64,000 nucleotides of DNA from Flavobacteriaceae bacterium (lineage in GTDB: Bacteria > Bacteroidota > Bacteroidia > Flavobacteriales > Flavobacteriaceae). The DNA lies in NCBI GenBank assembly GCA_947453195.1, contig CANGFO010000001.1:248001-312000 (forward strand), given 5' to 3'. A program made the position numbers and the translations under genes. Below are positions 60,344-64,000 of the stretch, one piece after another (within the stretch, counting starts at the first letter, position 1; every line of letters starts with the position of its first letter). The notes beneath the pieces are model-generated. The model ran no database searches. It saw only the letters and a program-made list of their open reading frames with translations, and was not told the origin of the DNA.

Positions 60344-62122
60344 ATGAAAAAAGCATTTTTTCTTTTTTGCTCGCTCTTTTTTTCGCTACTGGTTTGGTCG
60401 CAATCCGAACAGTTGGCGCAAAATTATATGGACCGTGGCGAATTTGAAAAAGCCCAAATCGCTTATGAAGAATTACTAAAAGCCCAACCTGGTAATTTTA
60501 TCTTCTTCCAAAAAACCATTGAATGCTACCAACAATTACAGCAATTTACAAAGGCAGAAAATTTAATTCAAGATCGTATTGATAAATACAAACAAGGGTA
60601 TTATTTAGTAGAGTTAGGGTATAATTTTCAACTTCAAAAAAATACCGATAAAGCAAAAAAATACTACGAGCAAGCATTAGAGAAAATAAAAAAAGTACCC
60701 AATGAAGTTTATTTAATTGCCAATACTTTTGAAAAAAAGGCACTGGTAGATTATGCCCTTCGGGCGTATCAAACGGGATTGAGTGTGGAGCCCAATTTTA
60801 ATTTCAATTTCCAAATGGCGGTGCTTTATGGGCAGAAAGGCGATACCGAAAACATGATTGAAATGTTCTTAACGGAATCCTTTAAAAACCCTCAAAATTT
60901 AGTGCCTATTCAGTTTCAAATGTCTCGTTTTATTCTCGAAGACAGTAAAGAAATTTTTAACGAAACCTTAAAAAAAGCGTTATTAATTCGGGTTCAAAAA
61001 ACACAAGATATTTTTTGGAATGAATATTTGAGTTGGTTTTATGTGCAAATGAAAGAATATGGAAAAGCGTTTATTCAGCAAAAAGCCATTTACAAACGCA
61101 ACCCCGAATCGTTTTCAAATATAGTGAATTTGGCTCAGTTGGCTATTGAAGAAAAGGATACCGAAACGGCTAAAGAAATTTTCAATTTTATATTAGTAAA
61201 TACGAAAGATTTAGATCTTCAAATTAAATGCAATGCGTATTTGATGGAGCTAAAAATTAGCAAAGCTTCGCTACAAGAATATTCTGTAATCTTACAAGAA
61301 TTAAATACCTTATTGAAGCAATTTGGCGAAAGCCCTTATACTTTATCACTTTTAAAATTGAAAGCCCATTTTGTGACTTTTAACTTGAAAGATTCCGAAA
61401 AAGGAAAAGCTATTTTGAAAAACGTTTTGGAAATGCCAATCAACAGAGACCAAACTGCAGAAATAAAAATGGAGTTGGCCGACATGTTGTTATTTGAAGA
61501 AAAATTCAACCAAGCATTAATTTATTATTCCCAAATAGAATCGGATGCAAATAACAGTCCGATTGGGCAAGAAGCCAACTTGAAGATTGCTAAAACTAGT
61601 TATTACAAAGGCGATTTTAAATGGGCGAACCACCAACTTGAAGTGCTAAAATCGGCTTCCACGCAATTAATCGCTAACGATGCATTGGATTTATTTTTGT
61701 TAATTTCGGATAACACTGTAGAAGATTCTACCCAAGTGGCCTTAAAGAAATTTTCGCGTGCGGATTATTTATTATTTCAGGATAAAAAACAAGATGCTTT
61801 GGCAGCATTTCAAGCCATATTAAAAGAAAATAAAGGAGATGCAATTGAGCCAGTAACGCTGTTACGAATTGGGAAAATTTATGAAAGTTTGGGGGATACT
61901 GCCTCGGCTTTGGCCAATTACAAACAAATAATAGACAATTTCAAAGAGTGCATTTACATTGATGAAGCCTTATTTTTTTCGGCCGAGATTTACTTTCAAT
62001 TAAATGATGCAGTAATGGCACAGCCACTTTATGAAGATATAATTACCAACCACGAAGACAGTATTTATTATGTATTGGCTCAGAAGAAATACAGAAAACT
62101 TCGGGGAGATAAAGAAATATAA
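60344..62122 (+). CDS. TPR-repeat exported protein
   Basis: About 592 aa from ATG 60344 (MKKAFFLF); ATG 60332 adds four residues ahead of the signal. Signal peptide 1-20, then consecutive TPR-like helix pairs throughout (AQNYMDRGEFEKAQIAYEEL, LLRIGKIYESLGDTASALAN). Probably periplasmic, scaffold-like. Role unknown. It may form an operon with DUF4286 and rsmA (gaps 11 and 39 bp). Confidence 0.85.
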   Translation: MKKAFFLFCSLFFSLLVWSQSEQLAQNYMDRGEFEKAQIAYEELLKAQPGNFIFFQKTIECYQQLQQFTKAENLIQDRIDKYKQGYYLVELGYNFQLQKNTDKAKKYYEQALEKIKKVPNEVYLIANTFEKKALVDYALRAYQTGLSVEPNFNFNFQMAVLYGQKGDTENMIEMFLTESFKNPQNLVPIQFQMSRFILEDSKEIFNETLKKALLIRVQKTQDIFWNEYLSWFYVQMKEYGKAFIQQKAIYKRNPESFSNIVNLAQLAIEEKDTETAKEIFNFILVNTKDLDLQIKCNAYLMELKISKASLQEYSVILQELNTLLKQFGESPYTLSLLKLKAHFVTFNLKDSEKGKAILKNVLEMPINRDQTAEIKMELADMLLFEEKFNQALIYYSQIESDANNSPIGQEANLKIAKTSYYKGDFKWANHQLEVLKSASTQLIANDALDLFLLISDNTVEDSTQVALKKFSRADYLLFQDKKQDALAAFQAILKENKGDAIEPVTLLRIGKIYESLGDTASALANYKQIIDNFKECIYIDEALFFSAEIYFQLNDAVMAQPLYEDIITNHEDSIYYVLAQKKYRKLRGDKEI

Positions 62123-62133
62123 CAAACAGGACA

Positions 62134-62457
62134 ATGATATTATACAATGTAACTAGTAATATTGACACTTCCATTCAAACACAATGGTTGAAATGGATGC
62201 AAGAAAAACACATACCAGAACTATTAGCAACTGGAAAATTTACCTCGGCTCGATTAGTAAAAGTACTTGTTGAAGAAGAGATGGGAGGGGTGACTTATGC
62301 CGTTCAATATACTACAGACAGTAAAGAAACTTTGCAACGCTATTATGATGAAGATGCGCCTAAATTAAGAGCTGAAGCATTGGCTTTATTTGGGGATAAA
62401 GTACTAGCATTTCGAACAGAACTGGAGTTGGTATCAGAGTTTTTTCAATCAAATTAA
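62134..62457 (+). CDS. DUF4286 family protein
   Basis: A 107-aa ferredoxin-like-fold protein starting MILYNVTSNIDTSIQTQWL, with WMQEKHIPELLATGKF and GGVTYAVQYTTDS, the DUF4286 pattern. In Bacteroidota it commonly precedes rsmA. Cytosolic; function unknown. Confidence 0.88.
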   Translation: MILYNVTSNIDTSIQTQWLKWMQEKHIPELLATGKFTSARLVKVLVEEEMGGVTYAVQYTTDSKETLQRYYDEDAPKLRAEALALFGDKVLAFRTELELVSEFFQSN

Positions 62458-62470
62458 TAATAAATAAGTG

Positions 62471-62495
62471 AGATTGCTTCGTGCCTCGCAATGAC
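62471..62495. repeat. 25-bp dispersed repeat, copy B, upstream of rsmA
   Basis: Matches 8129-8153 at 24 of 25 positions in the same orientation relative to the following gene. Its last bases contain an ATG (62491) that is in frame with rsmA. Confidence 0.75.
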
Positions 62496-62496
62496 T

Positions 62497-63276
62497 ATGG
62501 ATAAAGTAAAAGCAAAAAAACACCTCGGACAACATTTTTTAATAGACGAATCTATTGCCAAGGCAATTGCGGATACTTTGAATTTGGAAGGATACGAATC
62601 GCTATTAGAAATTGGACCCGGCATGGGCGTATTGACAAAATACCTTATTGAAAAACCAATTACTTCCTATGCCATAGAAATAGACACCGAATCGGTGGTT
62701 TATTTACAGCAAAATTATCCTGCTTTAAGAGATAAAATTATCTCTAAAGATTTTTTAAAATTTGATTTAAATGAAATTTTCAATGGAAATCAATTTGCAA
62801 TTATTGGAAATTTCCCTTATAATATTTCGACTCAAATTGTATTTCGAGTATTAGAATATCGCGCTCAAATTCCTGAGTTTTCGGGCATGTTTCAAAAAGA
62901 AGTAGCCGAAAGAATTTGTTCTAAAAAGGGAAACAAAGTATATGGAATTTTGTCGGTATTGGCTCAGGCATTTTATTTAGTAGAGTATTTATTTACGGTT
63001 GATGAAAATGTATTTAATCCGCCGCCAAAAGTAAAATCGGGGGTGATGCGCATGCGCAGAAAAGAAAATTATACCTTGCCTTGTAGCGAAAAAATGCTTT
63101 TTACTGTTGTAAAAATGGCATTTCAACAACGCAGAAAAACAATGCGAAATAGTTTAAAATCCTTAAATTTGTCCGATAATTTAAGAGAAGATAGTATCTT
63201 TGACCTCCGACCAGAGCAATTGTCGGTGGAACAATTTATTGAACTTACCCTAAAAATAGAGGCCAATGCAATTTAA
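62497..63276 (+). CDS. rsmA: 16S rRNA (adenine1518/1519) dimethyltransferase
   Basis: A 259-aa methyltransferase (KsgA). [13 protein letters not shown] is the family opening, [11 protein letters not shown] the SAM motif I and [11 protein letters not shown] the catalytic NxPY. ATG 62497 is preferred over 62491, which lies inside the repeat. The 3' end overlaps mgtE by 11 bp. Confidence 0.95.
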   Translation: MDKVKAKKHLGQHFLIDESIAKAIADTLNLEGYESLLEIGPGMGVLTKYLIEKPITSYAIEIDTESVVYLQQNYPALRDKIISKDFLKFDLNEIFNGNQFAIIGNFPYNISTQIVFRVLEYRAQIPEFSGMFQKEVAERICSKKGNKVYGILSVLAQAFYLVEYLFTVDENVFNPPPKVKSGVMRMRRKENYTLPCSEKMLFTVVKMAFQQRRKTMRNSLKSLNLSDNLREDSIFDLRPEQLSVEQFIELTLKIEANAI

Positions 63277-64000
63277 AATCAGCAAAGAACTTTTAGTTCA
63301 AATAGAGCAACTTATTCATCAAAAAAACGACCAGGAATTGGAAGTTTTATTGAATGACTTGCACCATGCTGATATTGCAGAAATCTTTCACGAGCTAGAA
63401 ATTGAAGAAGCTACTTATATTTTTAATATTTTAGATAGTGAAATAACTGCAGAAATTCTTCTTGAACTGGAAGAAGATCTTCGTGAGAAAATCCTACAAG
63501 GTCTTTCTGCAAAAGAAATTGCAGAAGAGCTTGATGAAATGGATACCGATGATGCTGCAGATATTATTTCGGAACTTTCACAAAGTAAAAAAGCAGAGGT
63601 TATTTCTGAGCTAGAAGATGTAGAACATGCTAAAGACATTGTAGATTTATTGCGCTATGATGAGGATGAAGCTGGGGGATTGATGGGAAAGGAACTAGTG
63701 AAAGTAAATGAAAACTGGAACGTGCTTACTTGTGTGAAAGAAATGCGTATTCAAGCAGAACATGTAACAAGAGTGCACTCTATTTATGTAGTTGATGACG
63801 ATAATAGATTAAAAGGAAGGTTGTCTCTAAAAGACCTTTTAACTACTTCTACTAAAACTATGATTAGTTCAGTATATATTAAGAAAGTTGATTATGTTCG
63901 AGTTGATACTCCAAATGTTGAAGTTGCTCGAATTATGCAAAAATACGACTTGGAGGCCATTCCAGTTGTAGATGAGTTAGGGCGTTTAGTTGGACGTGTA
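63266..64000 (+). CDS. mgtE: MgtE magnesium transporter (partial, 5' part)
   Basis: The first 245 codons from ATG 63266, cut by the right edge. The N-domain of acidic helical repeats ([34 protein letters not shown]) and the start of the CBS pair ([36 protein letters not shown]) are MgtE hallmarks. The transmembrane domain is outside the window. In MgtE these cytosolic domains bind Mg2+ and gate the channel. Translation is coupled to rsmA by an 11-bp overlap. Confidence 0.94.
   Translation, partial: MQFKISKELLVQIEQLIHQKNDQELEVLLNDLHHADIAEIFHELEIEEATYIFNILDSEITAEILLELEEDLREKILQGLSAKEIAEELDEMDTDDAADIISELSQSKKAEVISELEDVEHAKDIVDLLRYDEDEAGGLMGKELVKVNENWNVLTCVKEMRIQAEHVTRVHSIYVVDDDNRLKGRLSLKDLLTTSTKTMISSVYIKKVDYVRVDTPNVEVARIMQKYDLEAIPVVDELGRLVGRV

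Overview
The window is AT-rich DNA from a member of the Bacteroidota, almost certainly a Flavobacterium-like Flavobacteriaceae. The evidence is Bacteroidota-type promoters (a -7 element TAnnTTTG, several with TTTG about 18-21 bp upstream), absence of Shine-Dalgarno sequences, type IX secretion (T9SS) sorting tails, a PorZ-like T9SS component, a complete Bat (aerotolerance) operon and lineage-restricted families such as IPExxxVDY and DUF4286. I see no prophage, insertion sequence, CRISPR array or resistance island. Most of the window is ordinary chromosomal backbone.

Layout. 1-7.2 kb: 3' part missing porZ-like gene, gdhA, a secreted barrel-like protein, a PLP trans-sulfuration enzyme, a DinB-like protein, an ArsC/Spx-like protein and an EamA transporter. 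7.2-15.2 kb: yicC-gmk-nadD, an iron alcohol dehydrogenase, a membrane XRE regulator, gpsA, pheS and cvpA. 15.2-24.2 kb (minus strand): an eight-gene moxR-DUF58-batA/B/C/D/E operon. 24.3-30.9 kb: an aldo/keto reductase, an AlbA_2-domain protein, then pyk, IPExxxVDY, rnc, fabF and acpP on the minus strand. 31.1-35.7 kb: purN, rnhA, an HTH gene, a PfkB kinase and a long purF-type gene. 35.7-39 kb: a candidate small RNA, an NTF2-like protein, amt and a class A beta-lactamase-like serine hydrolase.

39-46.2 kb is the most coherent accessory unit. A LacI regulator is divergent from a TonB-dependent receptor, a GPH/SUT-type sugar symporter, a GH100-like (alpha/alpha)6 glycosidase and a PfkB fructokinase-like gene. 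Read together this is a sucrose uptake and cleavage locus without SusD. Two perfect 14-bp palindromes exactly 21 bp apart lie between lacI and the receptor gene. A near-identical palindrome sits just downstream of the gdhA promoter and a weaker copy lies upstream of the IPExxxVDY-pyk pair, suggesting a small carbon/nitrogen regulon. 46.2-53.4 kb: an NTF2-like lipoprotein, a Crp/Fnr regulator, a GH13 lipoprotein and two T9SS-exported proteins. 53.4-64 kb: small envelope proteins, tRNA-Asn with a damaged partial copy beside it, rseP, an M1 peptidase with a T9SS tail, serS, a TPR protein, DUF4286, rsmA and a truncated mgtE.

The least explained signals are: (i) a roughly 75-nt transcription unit at 35,740-35,850 with a textbook promoter and terminator; (ii) a minus-strand promoter, 22-codon ORF and terminator at 11,268-11,480 that looks like an orphan attenuator; (iii) a terminator-like hairpin in frame inside the start of rnc; (iv) a 25-bp repeat directly before both gmk and rsmA; (v) heptamer repeats covering the expected -33 region of pheS. 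All function calls are made by reading the sequence; no database search was run.
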